Positions 22,983 through 36,000 of a stretch of DNA of 64,000 nt are shown here, one piece after another. The notes beneath the pieces are model-generated. The model did no database searches. It saw nothing but the letters and a program-made list of their open reading frames with translations, and was not told where the DNA came from. Within the stretch, counting starts at the first letter, position 1. The number at the start of each line of letters is the position of its first letter. The stretch covers positions 23,803 to 87,802 of the forward strand of contig JAIQDT010009184.1 of NCBI GenBank assembly GCA_021521415.1, given 5' to 3'. A program made the translations under genes and the position numbers. The DNA is from Bidens hawaiensis. Lineage: Eukaryota > Streptophyta > Magnoliopsida > Asterales > Asteraceae.

Positions 22983-24188
22983 AATTGGAGTTGATCTCAT
23001 AAGAGAAATTTTTTAACATCTCCAACTCTTCAATTAAACATATTCTCTTTCTTAATGATTGGGTAGCATTTGAGAGATGATGTTACTGCCATTGTAGAAC
23101 AGAGCCATTGTAGAACGTAGTAACAAATAGTTTACAAAATCATAAGGAGACAACTTCTATGTATAGTGAGCTTTATTATGGTTTCGGGGTCAACATTTCA
23201 GAAGCGTTGACTTTGTGTTGCTTTAAATAGAGTGAATTCCTGCACTCATAATCCCAACTCAATATTTAGTCTTTACTATGTTCTTCAATGACAATAACAC
23301 AACATGATAGCTCAACATCCTTCTTGTGACTATAATGACAACTTTCCAAATCCAAACCAAATAACATTCAATTTGGTACCAAAAAGATAATAGAGGACGC
23401 GAACTTATAGAAAGAGAGTGAATGATCTAGTTAGTGTCAAGAGAATTTCTAACCTCTCCCACTCTGTTGGTAACCAAACGAGTACGATGAAGTAAGACAA
23501 AGTGATCATGCTAAAGAGAATTTCTAACGTTTGAACTCTTCAATTAGAGTTTATTTTTCCAAAACGTTTTTGTTTTTTATCAACACTTCCATGAAAATAA
23601 ATATTGCTTATTTTCCAAAACACGCGTAATATACAAACATTTTTGAAAAAAATATACGGCGGTAAAGACCTATACACTGTGTTGCGTATGCTCTCAACCC
23701 AAAAACAGCGTATAGACCTAAATGCTACGTATCAAACCCACTACTCCAAATAATGAGCCAAACACCCTGCTCAGGGTCTATACGCGGTGTACTCCTTTCA
23801 CAAGCTCCTATGTCACCAGAGAATGCCGGAACACCAAGACATTTGAATTTCAAACGCCGCGAACAGGGTGTGAATATGGGGTAGGTGTTCAAATAGCAAG
23901 TTTCTTACATTTAAGACATGTAAGGATAATATATGTGTTGTTTGGGAATAAGAAACAAACACTCAAAATGGTCCATATCCATTAAGGTTCTCTTTTAACA
24001 TGCCCTTCAGTTTTAGGGTTGTTACACTAAACCTTGTTAAGTACTAAACTTCTGCACCTAACCCAAAGGCTGTTCCATGTTTTTCAAAAAGACCGGACCC
24101 AGCACTATTCCAAAGAACCTATACAAAATCCCAACATGAAAACCGAAACAAAACAAAACAAAACCCGACCCACATGACATCACCGTCA
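22983..24188. other. Intergenic, degenerate tandem units, then 3' flank of CTP synthase
   Basis: From 22983 to 23550 the degenerate unit seen at 18050 continues, with phrases such as AGAGAATTTCTAAC followed by AACTCTTCAATT. No gene seen from 23560 to 24000. The last 150-200 bp before 24189 (minus-strand sense) likely include the 3' UTR of CTP synthase, though no clear polyadenylation signal was identified. Confidence 0.4.
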
Positions 24189-27100
24189 TTAGATTCTTGT
24201 CTCAAGCATGCAAACCGTTGCTTTTTCCGTTGGTATGGATGCCATTAACCTATGTGGCGATCCAGCTGACATCACCACATTGGTAATCCCATTCGCCTTT
24301 GTGCCACAACTTTTCTTTAACATCGCGTCTAACTTCCCGCTAGCTGCTGCTATCAGCCCTGTCATCATTGTAACATACAACCAGCCATTACATATTTAGG
24401 GTTGGATAGTCTACAAATAAGAAATAGTGCGTGAACTGTACGAAATGGAGTGAAATAAGCGGTGGCAAATTTAGTACTACAACAGTACAATAAAATACAA
24501 GTACAGTAATTATTATTACTCAAGTTCATTAATTAAGTATTACTCCCTCCGTCCCATTAAAAGTGTCCATATTTCCTTTTTTGTTTGTCCCATTACAAAT
24601 GTCCACTTTCAAAATTTATTAGCCAATTTCCAAGTTTACCCTTAAACACACACAACTAGCATTAATAAACAATATTTATGGACCCAAATTCCAAGGGCAT
24701 TATTGTCGTTTGGTAAGCAAAAAAAGGTAATCATTCAATCTACCTTGAACTTTTAATGTTTTCAAACCATGACACTTAAAGAGGAACGGAGGGAGTTTTA
24801 CTCTGCAACAAAATGAGCTAGAGTACTAACAATTACGCTTACGCTACAGTTTACAAGTAGCGTAATTATTATTACTAGACAGTAATACTTGTATTTTGTT
24901 GTAGCATAACTACTCTGTTCAGAGTAATTGCGAAATTGTCACTGCGTGGACCTTTTCTTCACTTCGTACCATTTACATGAAAAAGTGTTGTGTATTTGAT
25001 CCTAACACTATATATTTATAAACAGTTTTAAACTCGCACGGTTGTTGGGGTGGGTGTGGGTGTGGGTGTGGGTGTGGGGGGTTAGTACCTAAGAAAAGTG
25101 CAGAAGGTTTTCCTGGTCTAGACTTGAACTCGGGATGAAACTGAACGCCCACTAAATACGGATGTTGACTGAGTTCAATAATCTGCAAGTTTAAAGAGAC
25201 AAAATCAAACTTAAAAAGTTAAAACCACCAGAAATATAATAAATATAAAATATAAAATTAGTCTTTCATAAGAAAACCATATAACCAACCTGCATACGCT
25301 GACCGCTTTCATCTTTGCCTGTAAAACTCAGACCGGCTTTTTCTAGCTGTAACACCATGTTGGGATTCACCTCGTATCGATGTCGATGTCTCTCATCAAT
25401 AAACCTTTGATTACCATACCTTAAAAAATCCAACAAAACCCATATCACAACAAGAACCAATATCTAGAAAAAAAGTAGCAATGTTCTTTGTATCATAATA
25501 CACTTACAGTTGCAAAGCTTTAGAATCTGTGACTTGAAAATACGTTCTTCTTGATCCAAGCCTCATAGTACCACCCATATGAGTTTTTGAACCCTGTTGT
25601 GAATTAAAACAATACGAGTGAGATAACGGAAAAAGATTTTTAAAGTTTGAAAATTTGAATAACACAGACCTCGGGCATGAATATGACACATGGATTTTTA
25701 GTGTTTGGGTCGAATTCGGTGCTGTTTGCATCTTTAAGACCAAGAATGGATCTTGCATACTCAATTACAGCCGTTTGCATTCCTAAACAAATCCCAAGAT
25801 AGGGGATGTTATTTTCACGTGCATATTTTGCTGCAATGATTTTGCCTTCAACACCCCGATCCCCAAAACCACCTGGAACCAGAACAGCATCTGCTGACTG
25901 TACGACTTTTGGTTAGAAAAATCACTCAAACGGTGTTGACTTCGACTAAAGGTGGCAATTTTGACCCAGATGCTTATAAATCGAATATCATTTGCGCTAT
26001 GTTCTGTTTGAACGGGTCAAGAGTCAACAAAAGTATATTTATGATGCAAAAATCATTTTATTCAAAAACTGATTACTGCTGAGATAATATACAACTTTTT
26101 AATCATATTTGACTCTCTGATCACGGTCAACCAAACCAAACCCGATGTTGACTCTTTGACCCGCAAAATTTGCCACCTCTATAACGAACATTAATCAGAG
26201 GATGAAACAAACCTTTAAAGAATCCCATGCAGCTTTGTTAACATCAGGATTCTGTACCAAAAGTTCACCATCGTTTGATTAATAAAAAATATTAGTAATA
26301 TATGTGTAATGAACAACGGATGGAGTTGGATAATAACTTCTATGGCGGTTGCATCTTCAAGATCACTAGCAGACACCCAATTGATGACTAATTTTCTTCT
26401 GCAAGCAACAGAAGCATGCAACAAAGCCTGAAAAATGAAACAAATAAATACTTTAAATATTGAGATTTAAGAGAGCATATTTTGATTTGTATACAAAAGA
26501 TTAAATGAATAAAGTATCACCTTTAGTACAGAAAGGTAAGAATCTGAAAGACCCGTGTACTTCCCAACCATGGCAACTCTAACCTGTATATATGAATATC
26601 AATATAAAAATTTATATTAAATAAAAAGCATGAACTATAATGTAATACAATGTAATTACCGGCTCATTCAGCATGTCACAAAGTTTAGCCCGCGCTGTCC
26701 ATTCTCCCAAAATAGGGTTAGATGTGACACTAATAATATTAAAAAATCAGAATGAATGTTTTGAGGAATTATAATTAATTTAATAACGGACAGATTAAAC
26801 TGATCATTAAGATAGCAGGTTAAGAGGACACACCATGGAAGGTCCAGCACCTTCAATACTGCCTCGTGAGCTTTTTGGTCCTAAAGAAAAAAAAAAGTAA
26901 CACATAGTAAAACCTTCATATTCTATGACAAATAAACAAGTTTAAATGTCAAAAGCATGCTGGTTTTACATACACGTAAGAGCAGAGGTACATGCCATAT
27001 ATTTGAAACATCATATAGAGTAACTATGTTCTCCTTCTAAATATAAGAAAAGAGTCATTTATCAGTAAATATAAAAAAACACGTATATTAACAAATTTAT

Positions 27101-29133
27101 ACGATATTTTATATTTATTATGTTACCGGAACATGACAAAATCTTGAAAGTTTCTCCTTCACATTCACTTCTAATTCCTGCATATTTAGTGCTAACAAGT
27201 AAGCAACAGTGTCATATTTTTATCAGTAGATGTGCCAACATGGGTGGTTGGGTTGGGTTGAGATTTTTTATTATTTAAAATGATTAGAAATATTTTATCA
27301 TTCTAAAATAGTTTTTAACTTTCTACCCGTTTGCTTGTTTCCTTCTTATTTGATTTTATTTACCAGTTAAAAAACATAACCCGAATCGACCTGTTTACAA
27401 GTAGACGGGTCAAAACTACCACCCTGACTTATCAGAAAAGCAAAAGAGAATTGATACCGTTGTGCTGCGACACGCTAATATGTTGGGTGTTAATCCCAAG
27501 CTTCTTAATCCCCGAACACTATGTTGGGTTGGTTTTGTTTTCTGAACAAAAAAAAAAACAAAATTAATATTATAAAAAATATTCATTTTCTTTTAAACAC
27601 GGACATCTAATGTAAACTCACTTGTTCACCAACAACATGCAAAACCGGCACAAGACTAACATGTATTAAACAAAAGTTTCCAGCCCCTAAAATATGCATC
27701 ATTCATTTCTTCAATTCAACAACACAACAATAAAAATAATCAAAACAACTGACAATAAACTGAATACTTACCGACACGGTACGAGAATTGACCAAGAGCC
27801 TCGATAAATGGCATAGATTCAATATCCCCTACACGAAAAGGCGATTTGTAAGCCCAGATAAATCATATGTTAAGAACACTTTATGGGCTGTTATGTACCT
27901 ATAGTACCGCCTAATTCAATTACACAAACATCAGGTGGCCCGTCTTTTCCATCTACTGGTATAGCAGCTACCCGTTCAATCCAATCTTGAATTGCATCAG
28001 TGATGTGAGGAACAACCTGAACCAAAGCGACTTGTCAAATGGATCTTGTTTGGGCCGGGCAAGGTCGGGCTGGCCCGTTAATGCTTTCTATCTTTTTTAA
28101 ATAATAAGTGGTTTTACCTGAACAGTTTTTCCAAGATAATCCCCTCTCCTCTCCTTGTTAATGACAGACTGCATCAAAAATTTAAAAAATAAATAAATAA
28201 AAGTTATAATAAAAAAGTGTGTGTAGCGTTAAGGTTCAAGTAAAGTTACCTCGTAAATCTTTCCAGTGGTGATATTATTATCGCATGTTAACTTAACATC
28301 TAGAAACCGTTCATAGTTTCCAAGATCCAAATCCACCTTTAAACAAAGTATCAAGATAATTATTCTGTAACTAACTTATAACCAACCATTTTGAAGTAAA
28401 ACTATTATTATCCAAATTTGGAGATGTTACTTACTTCTCCCCCATCATCCAACACAAAAACTTCTCCGTGCTCAAAAGGAGACATTGTTCCTGCATCTTT
28501 ATTTAGATATGGATCTGCATGGAGGAAAAAAGTCAAACAAACAACTTTGACCTACAAACCGAAAAGGATGATCAAGAAAACTGAAATCAAACCCTCCTAG
28601 ACTCCTAGTTCACATGCAGCCTTGAGTAACAAACCAATAAAAATCAAATTCATGATCGGGTCAATATTGATTCAAAACAAGAAAGAAAGAAAAACACCTT
28701 TTGAACAAATCAAGAATCTATATATATTATAATACAAACCTATAAAGACCATTTCTTTGACAATCAAACTAGTAAATAAATAATAATAATAATGACTAGT
28801 TTATTTTGACCGGAAGAGGATGACTAGATACCAAGACAAAAATCATGGCATTAATCTAAATTGTCCATTGTGGAAAAAACAATGAAAACTTTTTATCCTA
28901 TCCGTCCCATGAAGATTGATTCGATATCTATATCCCTGTCTTCTCGAATCTTTAACCTTTGATTTGTAATATTTGTTCAAACTAATTTGCTGAAAATTTT
29001 ATAAGAAACACAAACCGATTTTGATTGAGGTGACACGAAGACTGCAAGCCTGAAGAAGAAGACCAATACTGCTAGCAGTCACTCCTTTTCCAAGTCCACT
29101 AACGACACCTCCAGTCACAAGAACATACTTCAT
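24189..29133 (-). CDS. CTPS: CTP synthase (glutamine-hydrolysing), 20 coding exons
   Basis: Converts UTP to CTP with ATP and glutamine, the last step of pyrimidine nucleotide synthesis; cytosolic and active as oligomers. Exons (minus strand): 29133-29016, 28514-28435, 28336-28250, 28168-28118, 28016-27899, 27828-27772, 27686-27622, 27541-27458, 27177-27127, 27036-26974, 26880-26834, 26729-26660, 26583-26521, 26427-26338, 26251-26213, 25897-25670, 25593-25508, 25419-25290, 25182-25089, 24358-24189. All introns are GT-AG and all phases join; total 1791 nt, 596 residues, a normal plant length. The start MKYVLVTGG with P-loop SGLGKG (residues 12-17) is the conserved amidoligase N terminus. The glutaminase domain has GGFG (370-373), nucleophile GICLG (Cys398) and His525/Glu527 in FHPEF. 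No break was found, so the gene looks functional. Exon 11/12 joins at a Pro-Cys that I could not compare with relatives. Confidence 0.92.
24470..24910. mobile_element. Putative TIR element in the last intron, split by a Stowaway-like MITE
   Basis: Left ACAATAAAATACAAGTACAG and right CTTGTATTTTGTTGTAGC are inverted relatives. TAATTATTATTACT occurs on both sides of the inner MITE. The outer element lies wholly in the CTP synthase intron between exons 19 and 20. Confidence 0.4.
24543..24795. mobile_element. Stowaway-like MITE
   Basis: Starts CTCCCTCCGTCCC right after TA and ends GGAACGGAGGGAG, the hallmark ends of plant Stowaway (Tc1/mariner) MITEs. The right TA is degraded to TT. Length 253 bp, non-coding, intronic. 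Confidence 0.75.
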
Positions 29134-29166
29134 CGCTTCTTCTTTTCTTTTATTACAATTTCCCTG

Positions 29167-29460
29167 ATAAATTAATACATTTTACACATTAGAATACCAA
29201 GAACATAAAAAAACACCAGTAATTTTAAGCAAAAAAACAGCCGGCTCCCATGCCTTCCCCTATTCTAAGTAGACCAATTTTTTCGACAAGCATTCAACAA
29301 GGACAACATGAACCGATATAAACACATGCAGCATCATAAGAAACAAGATTTACATGCTCATTACATCATTCTAACCACCATAAAAGATTTGAAAAGCGGG
29401 AAACAATAAACCCAAACAAGGATGAGAACAATACCCTTTTGGTTATCAATTAAAGGAGAT
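29167..29460 (-). other. 5' UTR of CTP synthase with a probable intron
   Basis: A TTTATCAG acceptor (exon resumes near 29166) precedes a short purine-rich leader ending at the ATG. Upstream, CCAAAAGG/GTATTG near 29434 looks like the matching donor. A leader intron of about 270 bp is therefore likely. RNA evidence is needed to fix the ends. Confidence 0.45.
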
Positions 29461-29487
29461 TTGTGTAAGAAAGAAAGAGGTGCGGCG

Positions 29488-29498
29488 GCTATATATGC
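29488..29498 (-). promoter_or_regulatory. Candidate TATA box of CTP synthase
   Basis: Minus-strand CATATATAGCC lies about 25-35 bp upstream of the probable leader start and 355-365 bp upstream of the ATG, across the leader intron. Further upstream is a TACGTCACG element (29572-29581), a bZIP-type core. Confidence 0.45.
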
Positions 29499-29551
29499 CT
29501 TGCTTAAATGAGACTGAAAACCCCTATTTATTTTGGAGTCTGCCGCCAGAA

Positions 29552-29567
29552 CCCCCCCCCCCCCCCC
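29552..29567. repeat. Run of 16 C
   Basis: Homopolymer just upstream of the CTP synthase promoter on its minus strand. Its exact length is vulnerable to sequencing error. Confidence 0.85.
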
Positions 29568-29599
29568 GACCCTACGTCACGTTTCAAAATCAATATGTA

Positions 29600-30667
29600 A
29601 AGACTTCCCTGAAAACAGAACCCACGTTGTCTTGTGTTTGGTTCTTGATTTTTGAGTTGAGAAACATGTTTGCTAAAAGTTAAACTTGAGCCAGGATTTA
29701 AAACCCCATGTTTCGTGACGGGACTGTAAAATTGAACAAAAATATATAAGTAAAAATGTTAAAGCACGAATTCGCTGCAAGTTGATGCAAAGTCAATCTG
29801 TATCAAGTTAAGGCATCGATACTAAACAAAATAAATAAACATTTTAATGCCAAAATACAACAAATTATCATATGTATAACCAAAAAACCCGCCACGTTAT
29901 AGCTGCAAACCAACTCAAATTCAATTATTATCAACGGTAACAACACAAATTCGTAAACATAAATACTAAACCAAAAAAATATTTTAAATGAGAGTATCAA
30001 AAGTTGAAATGCGGATATAAAACCATGTGATGGGATATTTTCAAATCATGAAAAAAGTTTCGCTCATTGTAATGAAGAACTATAAAAGATATGAAAGAAA
30101 GTTTAAGAAAATCATTTAACCGACAAACAAAACATATAAAGCCGACACTTACCCAATTTTAGTGTTTAAAAATATAGTTTGTTAAATCAATCCATTTATC
30201 TATTATTATTATTATTATTATAAATTTATAAATTATAAATATATGCTTTAAATCTATCAATTTATTTTTTCGGTTAATTTAGTAAACTGTATATTTTTTT
30301 TGGTTAATTTAGTAAATATATACCAATCACTTTTATATATAACAATGTTTATCATATTTATTTTCTTGGTTTTTTTATGAATTGTTTCGGATTTTGTGGA
30401 ACTTAAATTTGGTTTTACAGTAAAAACTTGTTAATTAGATTGTTTGGTACAAACTTTTAAAATTTGTTATGGGTCAAAATGATAAATTTGAGTATTTTTA
30501 AAAGTTTGAGAATGCAAATAGATTTATTGCCAATTTGTTACGGGTTTAAAGTGTTGATTTGAAAACGTCAAATGTATGAAAGTTAGAATTTTAAACATGA
30601 TTTGGGTTTCAAATTTATTTTCAAAGACTTTTTTGGAAAAACTTCAAAAGGTTCTGGATTTGGTAAT
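29600..30667. other. AT-rich intergenic stretch, nothing recognised
   Basis: No protein-like frame, RNA gene or terminal repeat recognised. A short TTA run lies near 30205. Confidence 0.45.
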
Positions 30668-31571
30668 TGTTAGGCCATAAATTTTATACTGAGGATCATT
30701 TATCCTTGACTGTCTTATGGATAGTTTATCCTTGAAATATGTGTCAGGATATAAAGGATCGATGATCCTTGGTATTACTTGTTTACTAATGATTGCGTTT
30801 AGTATGGTGATGTGTTAGACAGGTGTGGCGACTTTAAGATGTACTTGTATCTATTATCTTCACAGAGCATTCTCTGGCTGGAGCATGGATTCAGGATCCT
30901 AGTTCAATGTAGCTGTTAATGGACGAACTCATGTGAAGATGAACGTGCAAATATCAACAACGGCTATGAGACTCATTCTTCCGTTTATCTCGCTACTGGA
31001 TGGCTATTGGCACGTGGTCAAAGGTCGTGGAGCGGCTAGGTGGAAGACTTCCGGATAGATAGGAAATATAGTTAGTGATATTATCTTATTTAAACGAGCT
31101 ATGATCGAGTAGAAAAACACATGTACTATCACACACACTAAGAGGAGAAACTAGCATTCTCTCTACACACTAGCATACTTTGTAATCTCGATAATTAGCT
31201 CCACTACGTTTGTAACCACCTTCTAGTTATCAATATAATCGACGGTGATAGTTTTCACCGTCCGAGGGTTTTTTGTGCCGGAGATCACGATAATCATATA
31301 CTCGTTGACCAAAGGTTACCTTGTTGATCATTGACTAAAGTAATTCGACCAAAGATTATCTTATTAATCCTTGACCGGAGTTATTTTACCAAAGATTACC
31401 TTGATAAGTTTTGACCGAAGTAAGACTATCTTGGTTAAGGGATTTTTCCCTCATGATCAAACCTTTGTGTTCACCAATATTACGCTTATACACTTGTCAT
31501 TATCGAGTTAGCACCTTACCTCACATAACAGATTTGGATACTTGATCCTTAGCAGATTTTTGTCCAAAACA
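30668..31571 (+). repeat. 5' LTR of element D (Tat-type Ty3/gypsy)
   Basis: 904 bp, TGTTAGGCC to CCAAAACA. By eye it differs from the 3' LTR (41080-41983, also 904 bp) at about 13 positions, roughly 1.4%. The flanks are GTAAT on the left (30663-30667) and GTAAA on the right (41984-41988), a near-perfect 5-bp target duplication. It contains several GGATCC or GGATC-type palindromes. Confidence 0.9.
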
Positions 31572-31572
31572 A

Positions 31573-31593
31573 TTTGGCGCCCACCGTGGGGCC
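31573..31593 (+). other. Primer-binding site of element D
   Basis: One base after the 5' LTR the sequence reads TTTGGCGCCCACCGTGGGG, the form usual in plant Tat/Retand-group elements. The primer tRNA is not assigned here. Confidence 0.65.
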
Positions 31594-31656
31594 ATTGGTG
31601 ATATAATCCATATTATGCTTATCATTCTCAACTTTTTTATACCCATATCACTATCA

Positions 31657-33290
31657 ATGGCCTCTCAGTCAACCTCTGCTTCATCAACCATGCCGGCTAC
31701 GGTTCCTCTCTCATCAAGGACTTTGCCACCGATGCCTCCGCCAATTACGGGAACGCAACGGCCTGCTGCTGCTGGGAGCAAGACGCAACTACCAGTCTTC
31801 CAGAGCTCAAAAACCGTTGTTGCTGCCCCGGTGGTTAATACTAACAGTGATGTTTCATCTATGTTTTCGCAGGTTAAAGCATACACGGAGCAGCAGAACA
31901 AGACCAACCAGAGGATCCTTCGTGAGATAGAAGATCTCAAGAAGAACAAGAGGCCAGCAGAGGATTTCACCCCCTTGATGCCAAGGATGCTAGATTTCAC
32001 CAGTCCAGAATCCATGGTTCAATTCTTACAAGGATAATCTATCCTTCAACAAGGGTTCATGGGTCAACAGGCCCAAGGATCCTCGCTATTTCAGCAAGGA
32101 TCATCTATCCTTCAGCAGAGATCCACGGGTCAACAGGCTCAAGGATTCTCGTTAGATCCGCCAAGGTCGACTAATCTCCAACAAGGATCCATGGCTCAGC
32201 AAAATCAAGGATCCTCATATTATCGGCAAGGATCAACCACCCTTCCACAAGGATCCTATGGTGCCAAACCTCAAGGATCCTTCATTCCGAATCAAGGATC
32301 CTTCTTTCCGGATCAAGGATCCTCAGGAGTCCAACATCAACGATCCTCCGAAGTCCATGAAGGAGACATAATCCCCATGCAAACCATAGCCTCTGGAAGA
32401 CCAACTCTTACCGCAGACTCCTCTTACCCCATCTACTCATCCGAGATGCCAACCTTCACTCAGCAAAGAGGTAACTTGTACAATCCTTTACCCTTAGATG
32501 CTAACCGTGGTTTCGTGCAGGATGCATGTATCAACCAAGCTATGGCCAAGGAGCTGCAGAAGCTCAAGGATATGATATCCAGTGTTCCCGGAGTCATAAG
32601 ACCAATCCCCGAGATACCTGAGGGAAGCCACAGAGTATCCAGATTCGCCCCGCCTATCTGTGATGCTGAAATCCCGAAGCGGTTCCAAACTCCGAATATG
32701 AAGACTTATGACGGGACCACTGATCCTGAAGAACATGTAGCACAACATAGGGGAAAGGATGGAGATCAATCCTATTCCGGAGAGACTCAAAGAAGCTTGC
32801 CTATGCAAGGGCTTTGGATCCACACTAACGGGAGCCGCTCTAAAATGGCTGCTAAGTCTTCCTCCTTTTTTAATTACTTCTTTCTCTCACATAGTTAACT
32901 TATTTAACACTCAATTTTCCTGTAGTCGGAAATTTGAGAGGTTAACCAGTGATTTATATCGTGTTGTCCAACCTAGTGATGAATCCCTTAGGGATTTCGT
33001 CACCAGATTCGGCAAGGAAGCTCTAGAAATCTCAAATGTTGACATGACTACTGCTGTTGAAGCATTCAAGATGGGAATTCAGAAGAGCTCCCCCTTTTAT
33101 GATGATTTAGTGATGACTCCATGCAGGACATTAGACGAAGTCAGAAACAGGGCATTAAGATACATCCGGTTGGAAGAAGACAAAAGGATCCAGGATCGTC
33201 TTGGGGGACAAGCAAAACAAGAAACCCCCGAGGAGAATAAAGGATCCTGGAACAGGAATAACAATTCGAAGCCGTATGCCAAATTCAACA
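31657..33290 (+). pseudogene. Element D gag (matrix/capsid part), broken
   Basis: The likely start is ATG at 31657 (MASQSTSASS). The N-terminal part is Ser/Pro-rich and low in order. From 32059 to 32330 it is built of QGSS/QGSF repeats, each coded by CAAGGATCC. Then comes the capsid-like retrotransposon gag domain (KRFQTPNMKTYDGTTDPEEH, and later FERLTSDLYRVVQPSDESLR, 32690-33180). Breaks: in-frame TAA at 32035-32037, and a one-base shift near 32750 that moves the capsid to another frame. Confidence 0.7.
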
Positions 33291-33304
33291 ATCAGAACGT
33301 ACGG

Positions 33305-34460
33305 CAGTTGAAGAGGGAGATGACGATGAAGACTTTCCTTGCATCTCCGATTATTGTTTCTTTGTGGACACTCATGGCTTGATCTGTGTCATGAAGGATT
33401 TGGGAGAAAAAGCGAGGTGGCCACGAAAGAATGAAAAGGTTGTCGGTTTCAAGGACAAATATAAGTGGTGTGCCTTCCACGAAGACTTTGGCCATGCGAC
33501 AGACGAGTGCATCGTCTTAAGGAAGGAAATTGGTTACCTCCTGAGCAAGGGCCACTTTAAAGAACTCTTGGGAAGGAAGAAATCCAAGATCGAGGATCCT
33601 GAATACCTTCCACAAAAAGAAACACCACCACCACCAGATGCTCATGTGATCAACTTTGTCTCCAAAGACTACGAATTATTTCAAGATTCTTGTGCCATAA
33701 AAGAAGATCCCGTAGTAGAATTCGAACTGCATGACGAGAGAAGACCGCTCATCCCCACTACTCGAGTGACTGATCAGAGAATATTTTTCAATTCAAGGAT
33801 CTAGGATCCTCATCAGGACAAGCTGGATATGCAGACGATCAATTTCATCTCCGGAGGTTCTGACATATGTGGAACTTCTTTCTCTGCAGCAAAAGGACTC
33901 GCTAAAGAGATAAAGATGGATAGCGGAGATCGACCAAAGTGTCAACCACCTTAACAACAGACAAGAGAATCTTCTTCGATGAGGAAGACATAATGAACAT
34001 TCAGGATCCTCATCACGACGGTTTGATTATTACTTTATTTATCTCTAACCATTATGTACGCAGGATCCTAGTAGATGGTGGCAGCTCGGTCAACATTATC
34101 CAACATGATGTCCTTAAGAAGATGAACATCCCGGATTCAGAAATCATTCATAGAACTTTGGTGCTAGTCGGTTTCAGTGGCGAAACCAAGAAGACACTGG
34201 GGGACATCAACCTCCCAATTTATATCGAAGGGTTAAATTCATACTAAAATTTTGTGTTATAGATAACCTTTCATGTTGCAATGTTATTTTAGGTAGGCCG
34301 TGGCTCCATGGAATGAAGGCTGTAGCCTCAACTTATCACCAGTGCATCAAGCTACCTACTCCTTGGGGAGTTGTAAAGATAGTAGGTGACCAAGTGGAGG
34401 CCAAGAACTATTATTCATCGTCAATGAAGCCAACAGCCAAGCCAACCATAGCATAGCAAG
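33305..34460 (+). pseudogene. Element D gag C-terminus and aspartic protease, broken
   Basis: After a frame change near 33305 the frame reads DTHGLICVMKDLG and a zinc-knuckle-like CAFHEDFGHATDEC (33471-33512), the form seen in Tat elements. It stops at 33802-33804. Protease sequence follows at 33939-34247 with ILVDGGSSVNI as the active-site region (Asp present, D-G-G type common in Tat). A frame shift near 34240 leads into DNLSCCNVILGRPWLHGM in another frame, which meets an in-frame TAG at 34456. Confidence 0.65.
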
Positions 34461-34480
34461 TACAACAACATCCTAGGGAC

Positions 34481-36000
34481 GTGCTGGAAGCTCGGGAGAA
34501 AGACCTTAAAGAAGTATCATTGGACCCCGACGATCCAGAAATAAAGGTGTTCTTAGGATCCGGTATCCCTATTAAGATTGAGGAGGATATAATATCCTTC
34601 TTAGGACAAAGAAGATCTACTTTAGCCTTCAAGCACTCGGACAAGATAGGTATTTCAAAAGAGGTAATCACTCATAAACTCGGCCTTGATTTATCTGTTA
34701 AACCCGTCCATCAGAAGTGGAGGAAATTCGCTCCTGAGAGGAACAAGATCATACAAGAAAAAGTTGAAAAACTTCTTAAGGCCGGTATGATCAGAGAGGT
34801 TCAATATCCTCGATGGCTAGCTAATGTGGTCGTTGTTTCAAAAAAGAATGGAAAGTGGAGGGTGTGTGTCAATTTTACCGATTTAAACAAGGCATGCCCC
34901 AAGGATCCTTTCCCATTGCCACATATAGATTCCATGGTGGATGCAACGACAGGACATGAAATGCTTACTTTCATGGATGCTTCCTCTGGATTTTAACAAA
35001 TTCAGATGGAACCATCTGATCAGGAAGATACCGCATTCATGACTCCTACTGGCATATATTGTTATACTGCTATGCCGTTTGGACTAAGAAATGCAGGAGC
35101 AACATACCAAAGATTAGTCAACATGATGTTCAAGGATCAATTGGGTAAGACTATGGAGGTTTACATAGATGATATGGTGGTGAAATCAAAGAAAGCTGAG
35201 GATCACCTTAGAGACCTCGAGGAAGCATTCAACATCCTCGACCAATATAACATGAAATTAAATCCGTTAAAATGCCATTTTGGTGTTAAGGCTGGGAAAT
35301 TTCTGGGTTATATGGTGACTAAGAGAGGAATTGAAGCAAGCCCCAAGCAGATTGAAGCCATCCTCAATTTGAAATCTCCTGCAAACACAAAGGATGTCCA
35401 AAGGCTCACAGGAAGAATAGCTGCCCTCAATAGGTTCATCTCAAGATCCTCTGAGAAGTGCAAGGACTTCTATGACATCCTTAGGAAGAATAAAAAGTTT
35501 GAGTGGACGGAAAAACATGAGGCTGCGCTTACAGCCTTGAAGGATTACTTATCCTCAGCTCCAACTCTAATGAAGCCTGTGGATGGAGAATCCTTATTCC
35601 TGTATTTAGCTGTCTCAGGAAACGTAGTAAGCGACGTCTTGGTAAAGGATCATGAAGGTGAACAACACCCCGTTTACTATGTAAGTAAAAGTCTTCCAGA
35701 TGCGGAAGCCAGGTATTCTCATTTAGAAAAATTAATCCTTGCACTTATTATGGCTTCTACTAAATTAAGACATTATTTTGAAACTCATCCTATTATTTTG
35801 AGAACTGATTATCTTGTGAAGAATGTTCTTAGAAAACCAGAGTTATCAGGTAGAATGGCCAAGTGGGCTGTAAAATTAAGTGCATATGATATCCAATATG
35901 AGCCAAGAACGGCAATCAAGTCTCAAGCACTGGCGGACTTTGTGGCTGACTTCACTAGTGATATACAAAAAGAAGCTGACTTGGAGGTCCAACAACTAGA
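34481..36000 (+). pseudogene. Element D reverse transcriptase and first RNase H, broken
   Basis: RT motifs in order: KWRVCVNFTDLNKACPKDPF (about 34853-34912), MPFGLRNAGATYQ, and catalytic YIDD (35162-35173). The connection and Ty3-type RNase H region follow (about 35510-35950: LFLYLAVSGNVVSDVLV, PVYYVSKSL, LRHYFE). An in-frame TAA at 34994-34996 cuts the RT after DASSGF. The first Asp of the classical RNase H motif is not obvious (LAVS replaces the usual LAVS/LAAS Tat form), consistent with the degraded first RNase H of Tat elements. Products would make cDNA in the cytoplasmic virus-like particle. Confidence 0.8.

Noticed and set aside
24208..24399. Plus-strand frame of 63 codons
   Set aside because: It is the antisense shadow of the last CTP synthase exon.
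29480..29683. 67-codon frame with a Pro run next to the CTP synthase promoter
   Set aside because: The Pro run is the C16 homopolymer; no other protein-like feature.
31665..32015. Minus-strand frame of 116 codons in element D gag
   Set aside because: Shadow of the gag N-terminal frame; no splice or family support, unlike the antisense gene at 39273-40853.
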